Below are positions 33,922 to 43,367 of a stretch of 64,000 bases of DNA, piece after piece (position 1 is the stretch's first letter; every line of letters begins with the position of its first letter). The DNA comes from Telmatospirillum sp. J64-1. GTDB taxonomy: Bacteria; Pseudomonadota; Alphaproteobacteria; Rhodospirillales; Magnetospirillaceae. The position numbers and the translations under genes are program-made. The DNA lies in the NCBI RefSeq assembly GCF_006980715.1, contig NZ_SBHN01000001.1, positions 372,001-436,000 on the forward strand. The letters run 5' to 3'. The notes below the pieces were generated by a model, which had not been told where the DNA came from, did no database searches, and worked only from the letters and a program-made list of their open reading frames with translations.

Positions 33922-34928
33922 TGAAGGATCCCATCGTCGAGATCGACAACCTGCAGAAGCATTACGGCGGTTCCAAAGGGTTCTTCGGGCGCGTGCGGAA
34001 ACCGGTCAAGGCGGTCGATGGCGTCAGCTTCACCATCCATCCGGGCGAGGTTGTCGGGCTTGTCGGAGAATCCGGTTCGGGCAAGAGCACGGTCGGGCGG
34101 ACGCTTCTGCGGCTGCATGAACCGACAGCGGGCAAGATCCGGTTCGACGGGGAAGACATCACCCATGCCACGCCTCAGCGGATGCGGGCCTTGCGCCGCG
34201 ACATGCAGATCATCTTCCAGGACCCCTATAGCAGCCTGAATCCCCGGACCCGCGTCATCGACATCGTGGGCGAGGCACTGGATCTTCTTGGTCCCCTGCC
34301 GAAGGCCGAACGAAGCGAGCGTGTGGTGCAGCTGCTGGAACAGGTGGGGTTGACCGGCGATCATCTGCGCCGTTTTCCGCATGAATTCTCCGGCGGTCAG
34401 CGCCAACGCCTGTGCATCGCCAGGGCGCTGGCCGTGCGGCCGCGTTTCGTCGTGGCGGACGAGCCCGTCGCCGCCCTGGATGTTTCGATCCAGGCGCAGA
34501 TCATGAACCTGCTTGTGGACCTGCAGCGCGAAATCGGCATCGCCATGTTGTTCATTTCCCATGATCTGGGTCTCGTCGAGTTCATCGCCGACCGGGTCAT
34601 GGTGATGTATCTGGGCCGTGTGGTGGAGATGGCCCCGGCGCGCGAGCTTTATGCCAATCCGCGCCATCCCTATACCCGCGCCTTGCTGTCGACCGCCCCG
34701 ACGGTGGATCCTCGTGCCGCCCGTGCCCGCAAGCGCGAATTGCTGCAAGGCGAACCGCCCAGCCCGGCCAATCCTCCCAGCGGCTGCACCTTCCGCACCC
34801 GGTGTCCCTTTGCCGTCGATGCCTGCGCGGTAGAACGACCGGCTTACCGCCAGGTCGGGGCCGGGCATTTTCACGCCTGTATCCGTGACGATGTCGCCGG
34901 CGGCCAAGTCGTCCCGCAGGTCGCTTGA
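33918..34928 (+). CDS. Peptide-type ABC transporter ATPase, DppF-like
   Basis: The protein has 336 residues. Walker A is GESGSGKST, the signature is [12 protein letters not shown], Walker B is [12 protein letters not shown], the switch His is in FISHDLGL, and the C-terminus has [14 protein letters not shown]. It is the second ATPase of the transporter; its partner nucleotide-binding domain is carried by the fused protein. The start overlaps the previous stop by 4 bp. The upstream open frame to 33630 is a shadow. Confidence 0.92.
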   Translation: MMKDPIVEIDNLQKHYGGSKGFFGRVRKPVKAVDGVSFTIHPGEVVGLVGESGSGKSTVGRTLLRLHEPTAGKIRFDGEDITHATPQRMRALRRDMQIIFQDPYSSLNPRTRVIDIVGEALDLLGPLPKAERSERVVQLLEQVGLTGDHLRRFPHEFSGGQRQRLCIARALAVRPRFVVADEPVAALDVSIQAQIMNLLVDLQREIGIAMLFISHDLGLVEFIADRVMVMYLGRVVEMAPARELYANPRHPYTRALLSTAPTVDPRAARARKRELLQGEPPSPANPPSGCTFRTRCPFAVDACAVERPAYRQVGAGHFHACIRDDVAGGQVVPQVA

Positions 34929-35048
34929 TGGGCTGGGAAGAAAGCCATCCATCACGAAAACTTATCGATATGCATTCTCAATGACCATTGGCGCGTGTTG
35001 CGAAAGCGCCGTTAGTCTTTGAGCAGAAACCCACTCCTGGAGACGCGC

Positions 35049-37106
35049 ATGTATCGGATCGGAGTCGATGTCGGTGGAACATTTACCGACTTTACCCTGC
35101 TCAACGAGACCTCGGGCGAGGTCCTTTTCTACAAGGTATCTTCCACGCCCTCCGATCCCTCGGAAGCCATTCGCACGGGTACTCGGGCGCTTTTGGACGA
35201 ATTCTCGGTGAAGCCCGAGGAAGTCAGCTTCATGGGCCATGGCACCACGGTCGCCACCAACCTGGTGATCGAGCGCAAGGGCAGCCGGACGGCCCTGCTG
35301 ACCACCAAGGGGTTCCGCGACGTCCTGGATATCGGCCGCCAGACCCGCCCCAATCTCTACGATTACCAGATCCAGAAGCCTGCCGTCCTGGTGCCGCGCG
35401 CCTTGCGTTTCGAGGTGGATGAACGGATCACCGTCGATGGCGGCGTGCTGCGCGCCATCGACATGGCGCAAGTGGATGACCTGATCGGAAAGCTGAAGGC
35501 GGCCGAGGTCAAGGCAGTGGCCATCTGTTTCCTGCATGCCTATCGCAACCCCGTCCACGAAGCGATGGTGCGCGACCGGCTGCGGGAGGCGATGCCTGAT
35601 TTGTATGTGACGGCCTCTTCCGACCTGCTGCCCGAATTCCGCGAGTTCGAGCGTCTGTCGACGACGGTGCTGAATGCCTATTCCGGCCCGCGCATGCAGA
35701 CCTATCTGGACCGTCTGTCCGACGGGGTGCAGGCGCTAGGCGTGCCGATGGCGCCTTACACCATCCATTCCAATGGCGGCTTGATGTCGATCCCGACCGT
35801 TCGCCAATTTCCGGTCCGTACCTGCCTGTCCGGTCCGGCGGCCGGCGTGGTGGGCGGCGCCGTGGTCGCCGGCGAGGCGGGATTCCAGAACGTCATTACC
35901 TTCGACGTCGGCGGCACCAGCACCGATGTCTCGGTGATCGTCGGCGGCCAGCCGCAATTCACCTCCAGCCGCACCGTCGCCGATTATCCGGTCAAGACGC
36001 CGATGGTCGACATTCATGTGATCGGCGCCGGCGGCGGCAGCATCGCCTGGCTCGACGATGCCTCGGCCCTCAAGGTCGGTCCCTTCAGTGCGGGGGCCGT
36101 GCCCGGTCCGGTGGCCTATGGAAGGGGCGGTGAGGAACCGACCGTGACGGATGCCAATGTGGTGCTGCACCGCCTGAATCCGGTCACGCTGCTGCGCGGC
36201 AAACTGGAGGTGAAGGAACAGGCTGCCCGCGATGTCATCGAACAGAAGGTGGCGGCCCCCTTGGGGCTCCCCCTCGAGGAAGCGGCCCTGGGCGTGTTGC
36301 GCATCACCAATGCCAATATGGGCCGGGCCATCCGCTCCGTCTCGACGGAACGGGGTTATGACCTGTCCACTTTCGCCCTGATGGCCTTTGGCGGGGCAGG
36401 GCCGCTTCATGCCTGCGAGGTGGCGGCAGAATGCGGCATCCCCACGGTCATCGTCCCGCGCGAGCCCGGAACCATGTGCGCCCGGGGCATTCTGCTCTCC
36501 GATATCAGCCTGGACTTCGTGCGCACCCATATCGCGGCGGCGACGCTGGAAACCTGGGCGCAGGTCGGGCGGTATTTCGACGAGATGCGCGTGGACGGCG
36601 GGAATTGGCTGAACGGCGAGAAGGTGGCGCCTGAAATGCGCCGCTTCCTGCAGGTCGTCGAAGCCCGTTACGAGGGCCAGAACTTCGAAGTCAGCGTGGC
36701 GATCCCGACCGATGAAGCCATCGATCTGGACGGATTTCTCGAACGTTTCGCCGAGGCCCATCGCGTCGAATACGGCTACGTCATCCCCGACCGCAAGGTG
36801 GAACTCGTCAACTGCCGCACCAAGGCGTTGGGATTGGTGCCGAAGCCTTACAACGATTTCCAGGCCACCGAAGCCGGCACTGTCGAAGAGGCGCTGCTCG
36901 AAACCCGTTCCGTCTATTTCAAGGCGGATCAGGGCCGCGTGACGACGCCGGTCTATGCCCGCGAGAAACTGCCGCTCGAGACCACCCTTTCCGGTCCGGC
37001 CATCGTCGAGGAAATGAGCTCCACGACGGTCATTCCGCCGGCCAGCAAGTTCCAGGTGGACCGCGCCGGCAATATCATCATCTCGATCCTCGGAGGTGCC
37101 CAATGA
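35049..37106 (+). CDS. hyuA: Hydantoinase/5-oxoprolinase family protein, HyuA subunit
   Basis: The protein has 685 residues. The start at 35049 has GGAG 6 nt upstream and is followed at once by the ATP-binding motif MYRIGVDVGGTFTDFTLL (given as GVDVGGTFTDF). HGTTVATNLVIERKG and TFDVGGTSTDVSVI are further phosphate-binding parts of the actin-like fold. HyuA with HyuB cleaves cyclic amides such as N-methylhydantoin or 5-oxoproline at the cost of ATP. The hyuB gene overlaps it by 4 bp, and the ABC importer just upstream probably brings in the substrate. Which cyclic amide is used cannot be read from the sequence. Confidence 0.9.
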   Translation: MYRIGVDVGGTFTDFTLLNETSGEVLFYKVSSTPSDPSEAIRTGTRALLDEFSVKPEEVSFMGHGTTVATNLVIERKGSRTALLTTKGFRDVLDIGRQTRPNLYDYQIQKPAVLVPRALRFEVDERITVDGGVLRAIDMAQVDDLIGKLKAAEVKAVAICFLHAYRNPVHEAMVRDRLREAMPDLYVTASSDLLPEFREFERLSTTVLNAYSGPRMQTYLDRLSDGVQALGVPMAPYTIHSNGGLMSIPTVRQFPVRTCLSGPAAGVVGGAVVAGEAGFQNVITFDVGGTSTDVSVIVGGQPQFTSSRTVADYPVKTPMVDIHVIGAGGGSIAWLDDASALKVGPFSAGAVPGPVAYGRGGEEPTVTDANVVLHRLNPVTLLRGKLEVKEQAARDVIEQKVAAPLGLPLEEAALGVLRITNANMGRAIRSVSTERGYDLSTFALMAFGGAGPLHACEVAAECGIPTVIVPREPGTMCARGILLSDISLDFVRTHIAAATLETWAQVGRYFDEMRVDGGNWLNGEKVAPEMRRFLQVVEARYEGQNFEVSVAIPTDEAIDLDGFLERFAEAHRVEYGYVIPDRKVELVNCRTKALGLVPKPYNDFQATEAGTVEEALLETRSVYFKADQGRVTTPVYAREKLPLETTLSGPAIVEEMSSTTVIPPASKFQVDRAGNIIISILGGAQ

Positions 37107-38812
37107 GCGCCCTGTCCTCGACTCCGGCTACCGGGACACTCCGTATCGCCGATCCGATTGGCATGGAGGTCTTCTCGAACCGCCTGCTGACCATCACCGA
37201 GGAAATGGGCAACACGCTCATCCGTTCCTCCTTCTCGACCAATATCAAGGAACGGCGCGACTGCTCCGTTGGGCTGTTCGACCGGCATGGCCGCCTGGTT
37301 GCCCAGGCCTCGCATATTCCGCTGCATCTGGGCAGCCTGCGGGGCAGTGTTCAGGCGGTGCTGCAACGCTTCCCGGCCGAAACAATCAAGCCCGGTTCGG
37401 CTTTCATCTGCAACGATCCCTATTTGGCGGGCGGTACCCATATGCCCGACATCTCCATCGTCACGCCGATGTTCACCGATGGCGAGCTGCGCTTCTTCAC
37501 CGCCAATATCGCCCATCATTCCGATGTCGGCGGCAGTGTTCCCGGCTCCATCTCGGCCATGGCGCGCACGGTGTTCGAGGAAGGCATCCGCATTCCGCCC
37601 ATGCTGATCGTCGAGGACGGCAGACTGCGGGAAGACCTGCTGGACCTGATCGCCCAGAACACGCGCGAGCCCGAGGAACGCATCCTGGATTTGAAGGTCC
37701 AGGTCGCCACCAATGATCGCGGCGTCGCGGCTCTGCATGGCCTCGTGCGTCAGATGGGACTGGCGGCGGTGGAGCAGGCGGTCGAGGATATCCTGGCTTA
37801 TACCGCCTTGCGTCTGAAGATGCGCATCGACGAATTGGGCGACAAGCGCGGTTCCTTCGTCTGCCATCTGGACGATGACGGCTCGGGCGGCCCGCCGGTG
37901 CCCATCGCCACCACCGTTTGGGTCGAGAATGGCAATCTGGTCATCGATTTCGCCGGGACCGGCCCGCAGGCGAAGGGGGCGCTCAATGTTCCGGCCAGCG
38001 CCTTGGAAGCGACCGTTTTCTACGCCGCCAAGGCGCTGCTGGACCCGCAGCTCATGCCCAATGAGGGCATGATGAAAGCCATCGAGATCCGCGCCGAACC
38101 CGGCCTGATCGTCAATGCGCGCTTCCCGGCGGCGGTCGGGGCCCGGTCCATCACCTGCCAGAAGGTTGCCCGTTCCATCTTCGGTGCATTCCGCGAAATC
38201 CTGCCCGAGGACCGTGTCCTGTCGTCAGGCGGCGATGATCTGGCGACCATCGTCTTCTCCGCCCGCCATGCGCGCCGCGCCGGAACCTATGTCTATCTTG
38301 AAACCCTCGGCGGCGGCGGCCCGGCCTCTCGGCGCCTGGACGGGATGAATGCCGTGCATGTGCATGTCACCAATACCTCCAACCTGCCGGTGGAGGCCCT
38401 GGAGAACGAATATCCGCTGATGGTCGATGAATACGCCCTGGTCGAACGGTCGGGCGGCGCCGGGGAACGCCGGGGCGGCCTAGGCTTGGCCCGTCAGGTC
38501 ACGGCCTTGCAGGACGGTACGATCTTCTCGGCCCGTTCCGACGGCCATAAGCATCCGGCAACCGGCGTCGCCGGCGGCAAGGAAGGGGCGACCGCCCGCC
38601 TGTACCGGAATTACGGGCTGGCCGATCAGGAGCCCTTGTCGTCGAAGGTCACGCTCCTGACCCTGAACAAGGGCGACAATATCCGCATCGAAACCCCCGG
38701 TGCAGGCGGCTTCGGCGATCCGAAACGCCGTCCGGCCGAGGCCGTGCAGGCGGATCTTGAGGACGGCTTCATCGCGCCTGAAGACCTGGCCCTCTACGGC
38801 CGCTCCGCTTGA
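37103..38812 (+). CDS. hyuB: Hydantoinase/5-oxoprolinase family protein, HyuB subunit
   Basis: The protein has 569 residues. The N-terminal part DPIGMEVFSNRLLTITEEMGNTLIRSSFS and the motif HIPLHLGSL followed by FICNDPYLAGGTHMPDI are typical of HyuB (quoted stretches are separate). The C-terminus ends with the usual GAGGFGDPKRR. It carries the hydrolytic activity together with HyuA. A hairpin (38836-38871) follows the gene and may end the operon. Confidence 0.92.
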   Translation: MSALSSTPATGTLRIADPIGMEVFSNRLLTITEEMGNTLIRSSFSTNIKERRDCSVGLFDRHGRLVAQASHIPLHLGSLRGSVQAVLQRFPAETIKPGSAFICNDPYLAGGTHMPDISIVTPMFTDGELRFFTANIAHHSDVGGSVPGSISAMARTVFEEGIRIPPMLIVEDGRLREDLLDLIAQNTREPEERILDLKVQVATNDRGVAALHGLVRQMGLAAVEQAVEDILAYTALRLKMRIDELGDKRGSFVCHLDDDGSGGPPVPIATTVWVENGNLVIDFAGTGPQAKGALNVPASALEATVFYAAKALLDPQLMPNEGMMKAIEIRAEPGLIVNARFPAAVGARSITCQKVARSIFGAFREILPEDRVLSSGGDDLATIVFSARHARRAGTYVYLETLGGGGPASRRLDGMNAVHVHVTNTSNLPVEALENEYPLMVDEYALVERSGGAGERRGGLGLARQVTALQDGTIFSARSDGHKHPATGVAGGKEGATARLYRNYGLADQEPLSSKVTLLTLNKGDNIRIETPGAGGFGDPKRRPAEAVQADLEDGFIAPEDLALYGRSA

Positions 38813-38835
38813 GCGGCTTTGCCGAAGGCTTGAAG

Positions 38836-38871
38836 AAAGGCTGCCCTGTGTCCCGGCCATGGCAGCCCTTT
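38836..38871 (+). terminator. Terminator-like hairpin after hyuB
   Basis: GGCTGCC (38839-38845) pairs with GGCAGCC (38861-38867), and flanking AAA and TTT extend the stem past one bulged C. A short T-run follows. It is 24 bp past the hyuB stop. Confidence 0.5.
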
Positions 38872-39067
38872 AACACAAGGTCTGGTGGAAAACGCGGATG
38901 GAACACTCCCTTGAATGCTCCCATGACGGCGCCATCATGTTCGATATACCCGGGCGGGACCATGGTTTCGATGACCTCTGAATTCGCTGACAAGGCGTTC
39001 CTTCCCTTGCCGCCCGGTCTGCCGCCTCGGGTCGAGTTCCTGTCGTAACATCGAACGAGGACGAGGC

Positions 39068-39997
39068 ATGATCTGGCCCGATATCCCTTACCCGGCGTGG
39101 CGCGAAAGCTGTTCGGCCTTGCATCTCTATTGTCAGGTCGTGGGCAAGTACCGCCTGGCGCGAACGCCCTGGATAAATCATTCCTGGCACGCCACGCTCT
39201 ATGTCAATGCGCGCGGTTTCACCACCTCGCTTGTCCCGGACGGTGAGGGCGGGGTGGAGATTCTCTTGGATCTTATCGACCATGCGGTGATCGGGGCCTC
39301 CACCGATGGCCGCATGGCCCGCTTCAACCTCGGTCCGATGTCGGTTGCCGATTTCCATGGCCGCTTCCTCGACCTCGTGGGCCAGTTGGGCGGTACGCCC
39401 GAAATCCATGGCTGCCCCAACGAGGTGCCGGACCCGGTGCCTTTCACGGAGGATCGGGCGGAACGCCCTTACGATGCCGATGCGGTGAACCGCTTCTTCC
39501 AGGCAAGCGTTGCCATCGATCGCGTGCTGAAGCATTTCCGCACCGGTTTCCTCGGCAAGGCCAGTCCCGTGCATCTGTTCTGGGGCAGCTTCGATCTGGC
39601 GGTCACGCGTTTCTCGGGACGCCGGGCACCGCTGCATCCCGGCGGCTTTCCTTCATTGCCGGACAACGTCACGCGCGAAGCCTATAGCCATGAAGTATCC
39701 TCGGCGGGATTCTGGCCGGGCGGCGGACCGGTCGACTTCCCCGCCTTCTATTCCTACGCCTATCCGGCTCCGCCTGGCTTCGCCGATGCCGCCGTCGCCC
39801 CCGATGCGGCCTATTACGATGCCGGTCTTGGCGAGTTCCTGCTGCCCTACGACGCCGTCCGTCAATCCGCCGATCCCGAGGCCACGCTGATGGCCTTCCT
39901 CGACAGCACCTATCAGGCGGCGGCCGATCTCGGCGGTTGGGACCGTGCGGCGCTCGAATGCCGACGAGGCGAAACGCGCCGGCCCCGTTCCCTATGA
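39068..39997 (+). CDS. DUF5996 family protein
   Basis: The protein has 309 residues and no signal peptide or membrane segment. It begins IWPDIPYPAWRESCSALHLYCQVVGKYRL (two conserved parts: WPDIPY and HLYCQVVGKYRL), as in the DUF5996 family, with WINHSWHATLYVNARGF and LFWGSFDLAVTRFSGR further on. The function is not known; several conserved His and Trp residues suggest an enzyme or ligand-binding fold. RBS-like GAGG occurs upstream. It lies between the hyuB gene and an FAD oxidoreductase gene but has no overlap with either, so a functional link is uncertain. Confidence 0.78.
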   Translation: MIWPDIPYPAWRESCSALHLYCQVVGKYRLARTPWINHSWHATLYVNARGFTTSLVPDGEGGVEILLDLIDHAVIGASTDGRMARFNLGPMSVADFHGRFLDLVGQLGGTPEIHGCPNEVPDPVPFTEDRAERPYDADAVNRFFQASVAIDRVLKHFRTGFLGKASPVHLFWGSFDLAVTRFSGRRAPLHPGGFPSLPDNVTREAYSHEVSSAGFWPGGGPVDFPAFYSYAYPAPPGFADAAVAPDAAYYDAGLGEFLLPYDAVRQSADPEATLMAFLDSTYQAAADLGGWDRAALECRRGETRRPRSL

Positions 39998-40023
39998 GCG
40001 CGGCCGGTTTCCTTGGCTAGAAG

Positions 40024-40038
40024 CCCGTAGGCTACGGG
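40024..40038. promoter_or_regulatory. Short palindrome upstream of PuuB-like gene
   Basis: CCCGTAG and CTACGGG flank a single G, forming a 15-bp perfect dyad 16 bp before the start codon. It could be an operator or a small hairpin that affects translation. Confidence 0.4.
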
Positions 40039-40054
40039 TACAGAAGAGGCTGTC

Positions 40055-41491
40055 ATGACGATTGCGACCGAACCCTCCTTCGATGTGTCCCCCGTCTCGT
40101 GGTGGATGGACGAGGCCATGCAGGCCGAAGGAGGGGAAGGGGAGCCTCTTCCACCGGATGCCTGCGAGGGGCAGGAGGTGGATGTCGCGATCATCGGGGG
40201 CGGCTTCACCGGTCTGTGGACGGCCTTGCTGCTGGCGCAGAAAGCACCAACGCTGTCAATCGCCGTGATCGAGGCGGGGCTGTGCGGTGGCGGTGCCAGC
40301 GGCAAGAATGGCGGCAAGGCGCATGGCTATTGGGCGCAATTACCGCATCTGATCGCCAGCTTCGGCGAGGATCAGGCTCTGGCCATCGCCCGCGCGGGAA
40401 GCCGGGCGCAGGAGGCCATCCGCGCTTTCGCCAAGACCGCACCGCTGGATTTCTGGTGGCGCGACGGCGGGAATATCCGGGTGGCCACCACGCCGCAGCA
40501 GGAGGCCAAGCTGCGGGCCTATGTGGATGCGGCCGCCCGGCTGGGGGAACCGGAACAGGCGGTGTTCCTTCCTGCCGAGGAGGTCCGCGCCTATTGCGAT
40601 TCGCCGGCTTTCCTGAGCGGCGTGTTCTTTCAGGAGGGGGCGACCGTGCAGCCGGCGCGGCTGGCCCGTGCCCTGCGCTCTGCCGCTCTTGCGCAAGGGG
40701 TGCGGGTCTTCGAGCATACTGCGATGACGGGGAGGGAAAGCGGAGGTCCTTGCCGTGTCCGCACGACGCGCGGCACGCTGACCGCTCGGCAGGTGGTGCT
40801 GGCGACCAATGTGGCCCTGGCACGGGAGTCCGCCATCGCCCCGGTGCTGAGCGTGTTTTCGAGCTATGCAGCGATCAGTACGCCGACGCCGGCCTTGGAA
40901 CGCATGGGCTGGAACAGCGATGTCGGTTTCGCAGATGCCCGCATGTTCCTGCATTACTTCCGCCGCACGCTCGATGATCGCGTGCTGATGGGGGCCGGGG
41001 CAGGGCCGGTCGCCTATGGCAACCGATGGACCTCCGCCCGCATGACGAGAGACCGCAGCGCGGCCCAACGTGCCGTGCGCGGCATGATGCGGCTCTTGCC
41101 TGCCTTGGGCGGCACCCCTGTGGAGAAAGCCTGGGGCGGGGCCATCGATGTCGCCTCCGACCGCTTGCCTTTCGTCGGCACCTTGCCCGGCGGAAATGTG
41201 CATTACGCCTGCGGCTATTCCGGGCATGGCGTCACGCCCACCCATATGGCGGCGCAATGCCTTGTCAGTCTGGTCCTGGGGCTGCACAACGAATGGCGGG
41301 ACCTTCCCTTGATGGGACGGCGCCAACCCCGCCTGCCGCCCGAACCCTTCCGCTTCGTCGGCGCGACCTCCATCCGCCGCGCCATCCTCGCCTGCGAGGA
41401 TGCCGAGGAAAGAGGTGATTCCCCTTCCTGGCTGGCCCGTGCCGTCGCGACGGTACCGGTCAAGTTGGGACTGAAAATCGGCGTGAGGTAG
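40055..41491 (+). CDS. FAD-dependent oxidoreductase, PuuB/OrdL-like
   Basis: The protein has 478 residues. The FAD-binding motif VAIIGGGFTGLWTALLL is at residue 43, followed by GGGASGKNGGKAHGYW, typical of gamma-glutamylputrescine oxidase (PuuB) and OrdL-like enzymes of the D-amino-acid oxidase fold. The C-terminal FAD contact is YACGYSGHGVTPTHMAA. It should oxidise a C-N bond of an amine or amino acid, using oxygen or the respiratory chain. The N-terminal extension of 40 residues with VSWWMDEA is normal for this group. Substrate unknown. Confidence 0.86.
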   Translation: MTIATEPSFDVSPVSWWMDEAMQAEGGEGEPLPPDACEGQEVDVAIIGGGFTGLWTALLLAQKAPTLSIAVIEAGLCGGGASGKNGGKAHGYWAQLPHLIASFGEDQALAIARAGSRAQEAIRAFAKTAPLDFWWRDGGNIRVATTPQQEAKLRAYVDAAARLGEPEQAVFLPAEEVRAYCDSPAFLSGVFFQEGATVQPARLARALRSAALAQGVRVFEHTAMTGRESGGPCRVRTTRGTLTARQVVLATNVALARESAIAPVLSVFSSYAAISTPTPALERMGWNSDVGFADARMFLHYFRRTLDDRVLMGAGAGPVAYGNRWTSARMTRDRSAAQRAVRGMMRLLPALGGTPVEKAWGGAIDVASDRLPFVGTLPGGNVHYACGYSGHGVTPTHMAAQCLVSLVLGLHNEWRDLPLMGRRQPRLPPEPFRFVGATSIRRAILACEDAEERGDSPSWLARAVATVPVKLGLKIGVR

Positions 41492-41513
41492 GTGCGGCAG
41501 TCAGGATTTGAAG

Positions 41514-42425
41514 CTACGGCATATTTTCATTCATGAAATGCCGAATGGATGCGCCGAGATTGTCTTCCGCTGTATTGAAATGGGCGATGATCGAGGTGTG
41601 GTTGTGGCCCGTCAGGCGGTGGACCGGCGGAGCTTTTCCCTTTGCCGCCGCGAGACGGTAGGCCAGTTCCAGGCAATGCACGTCGATCAGGGGGTTTTCG
41701 AATTCGGCCATAGCGATGAAGGTCGGCATGCTGTCCGGCCCGGCATGCATGACGGGTGAGACGTCGTCGTAGCGGGTGGGATCCGTGCCATAATAGGCTT
41801 CGACCCGCCGGGCATTGGGATTTTCCGGCCGGTTGTCGGCGCGGACGCGTCCGCTGACCACGATCAATCCGGCGAGGCCGGGGCCTTCGGCCGGATGCAG
41901 TCTCTTATCATAGGCATAGCTGGCGACATGGGCGCCGCCGGCGGAATGTCCCATGAGGAAAATGCGGGACGGGTCCACGGCCAGTTCCTCGGCATGCTCC
42001 TTCACCCATTGCACGACCCGTCCGATATCCTGCGTGGCCTCCGGGTAGCGGACGTCCGGTGCCAGGCGATAGCCCGCATTGATCCCGGCGATCCCGAAAC
42101 GCGAGAAATAGTGCAGGACGTTGGCGTATATTTCCGCGCTGCGCCTGCGGCTTCCCGCCGTGAAGGCACCGCCATGGATGAATACGAGCGCGGGGCGCCG
42201 CCTGTTCTGGGTCTTGGGCAGAAAGACATCGAGGGATTGGCGTTCATGGGTGCCATAGGGAATGTTTTCCCGGATGTCGGCCGAGTCTTTCGGCGCGCCC
42301 GCGAGGATCTCGCTGAAGCGGTCGATCATCAACTGGATATGGCCCTTGGTATCCTGCGCCCATTTCGGCCCGATCTCGGCCATGAGGTCCCGCAGCTCGG
42401 CCGGTATTTCTGGTAATCTGTTCAT
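41514..42425 (-). CDS. Alpha/beta hydrolase, HSL/esterase type
   Basis: The protein has 303 residues without a signal peptide. The oxyanion-hole motif is HGGAF (in ALVFIHGGAFTAGS), the nucleophile elbow is GHSAGG, and the probable catalytic His is in LTGHNHTSIIAHF; the acid is likely the Asp/Glu in FENPLIDVH. These belong to the hormone-sensitive lipase and kynurenine formamidase-like group. It is the last gene of a minus-strand set with aspartate dehydrogenase and a cupin (gaps of 52 and 95 bp). A carboxylester or N-formyl/amide substrate is possible. Confidence 0.85.
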   Translation of the reverse strand: MNRLPEIPAELRDLMAEIGPKWAQDTKGHIQLMIDRFSEILAGAPKDSADIRENIPYGTHERQSLDVFLPKTQNRRRPALVFIHGGAFTAGSRRRSAEIYANVLHYFSRFGIAGINAGYRLAPDVRYPEATQDIGRVVQWVKEHAEELAVDPSRIFLMGHSAGGAHVASYAYDKRLHPAEGPGLAGLIVVSGRVRADNRPENPNARRVEAYYGTDPTRYDDVSPVMHAGPDSMPTFIAMAEFENPLIDVHCLELAYRLAAAKGKAPPVHRLTGHNHTSIIAHFNTAEDNLGASIRHFMNENMP

Positions 42426-42477
42426 CGCGTCCTCGTCGCTGCACCATCGCGCCGCTGCCGATCACATTCCATCGGGA

Positions 42478-43272
42478 TCAGATCGCAACGGTCGCATCGA
42501 GATTCATCAATTCCCGCACGACGCTCAGCGCGGTCAGCATTGAGGTCTTCGGGTTTTCCGGCGAGGGCCGTCCTTCCAGCTGAATGGAGATCCGGCCGCT
42601 GCGTCCTTCCGCCTCGATCTCGTGCAGATTGCCCGAGACGGTCGGGTCCGCCACCAGTTCGACCGCCGTGCGCTCAAAGCCCAGCCCGACCAGCGCGACC
42701 GTCGCTGCGACATTGGCATTCTTGGGGTAGGTCACCGCCGCGTCGCGCGCATTGCCGCGATAGAAGACCACCGGTTCGGCGAGGTTGTCCAGGTCGAGGA
42801 TCCGTTCGGCCGGTGTCGCCTTCCATGCCGAGGGCGGTTTGCGGGAGCGATAGGTGACGCGCTCCAGCCCCGAGACCTTCATCGCCGCGATCGCATCGGT
42901 TCCGCCAATGGCACCGGAACAGAGCAGGATGCGATGTCCGGATTTCAAGGCCGCCCCGGTCAGGCGTTCATGCAGGACGGGATCGCCCAAGGCACCGATG
43001 GAGATCACCAGCAGGTCGCATCCCGCTTCCAGCACGGCAGGGCCATAGGCGGCCAAGGCCTCCTGTCCCGCGACCTCGGCGACGACGTCGGCCTGGCGCG
43101 CGAGAAGCTCGTCAAGGCTGCCCACGGCGGGCAGGCCCTTGTCCAGGAGAGCCTGGATCTGTTGCGGACGGACGAGAATGGCGACGATCGCCTCGTCATG
43201 CCCGGCTTCCCGAAAGGCCGTCACGACCGAACGCCCAATGCTGCCATAGCCGATAAGAGCAATGCGTTTCAT
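42478..43272 (-). CDS. nadX: L-aspartate dehydrogenase
   Basis: The protein has 264 residues. The Rossmann motif IALIGYGSIGRSVV is at the N-terminus, and the family motif YPKNANVAATVALVG is in the C-terminal half, as are IGALGDP and the GAIGGTDAI stretch. The enzyme interconverts L-aspartate and iminosuccinate/oxaloacetate with NAD(P). Here it is not next to nadA or nadC, so a catabolic role, for example on aspartate released by neighbouring pathways, is more likely than NAD synthesis (inference). Confidence 0.9.
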   Translation of the reverse strand: MKRIALIGYGSIGRSVVTAFREAGHDEAIVAILVRPQQIQALLDKGLPAVGSLDELLARQADVVAEVAGQEALAAYGPAVLEAGCDLLVISIGALGDPVLHERLTGAALKSGHRILLCSGAIGGTDAIAAMKVSGLERVTYRSRKPPSAWKATPAERILDLDNLAEPVVFYRGNARDAAVTYPKNANVAATVALVGLGFERTAVELVADPTVSGNLHEIEAEGRSGRISIQLEGRPSPENPKTSMLTALSVVRELMNLDATVAI

Positions 43273-43335
43273 GAAAGATGCCTTGGCTTGAGGATCGATG
43301 ACCTGAGGAAGGCGGTCGTGCGACAGGCATGGAGA

Positions 43336-43358
43336 AGGAGGCCCCGCGGGGGCCTCCT
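43336..43358. terminator. GC-rich hairpin between cupin and aspartate dehydrogenase genes
   Basis: AGGAGGCCCC and GGGGCCTCCT form a perfect 10-bp stem with a 3-nt loop, 10 bp after the cupin stop (minus strand). No U-tract follows. It may reduce read-through or stabilise the upstream message. Confidence 0.5.
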
Positions 43359-43367
43359 CCTGGAAGG

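Noticed and set aside
38963-39048. 28-codon frame before the DUF5996 gene
   Set aside because: Too short, with only weak start signals and no recognisable features.
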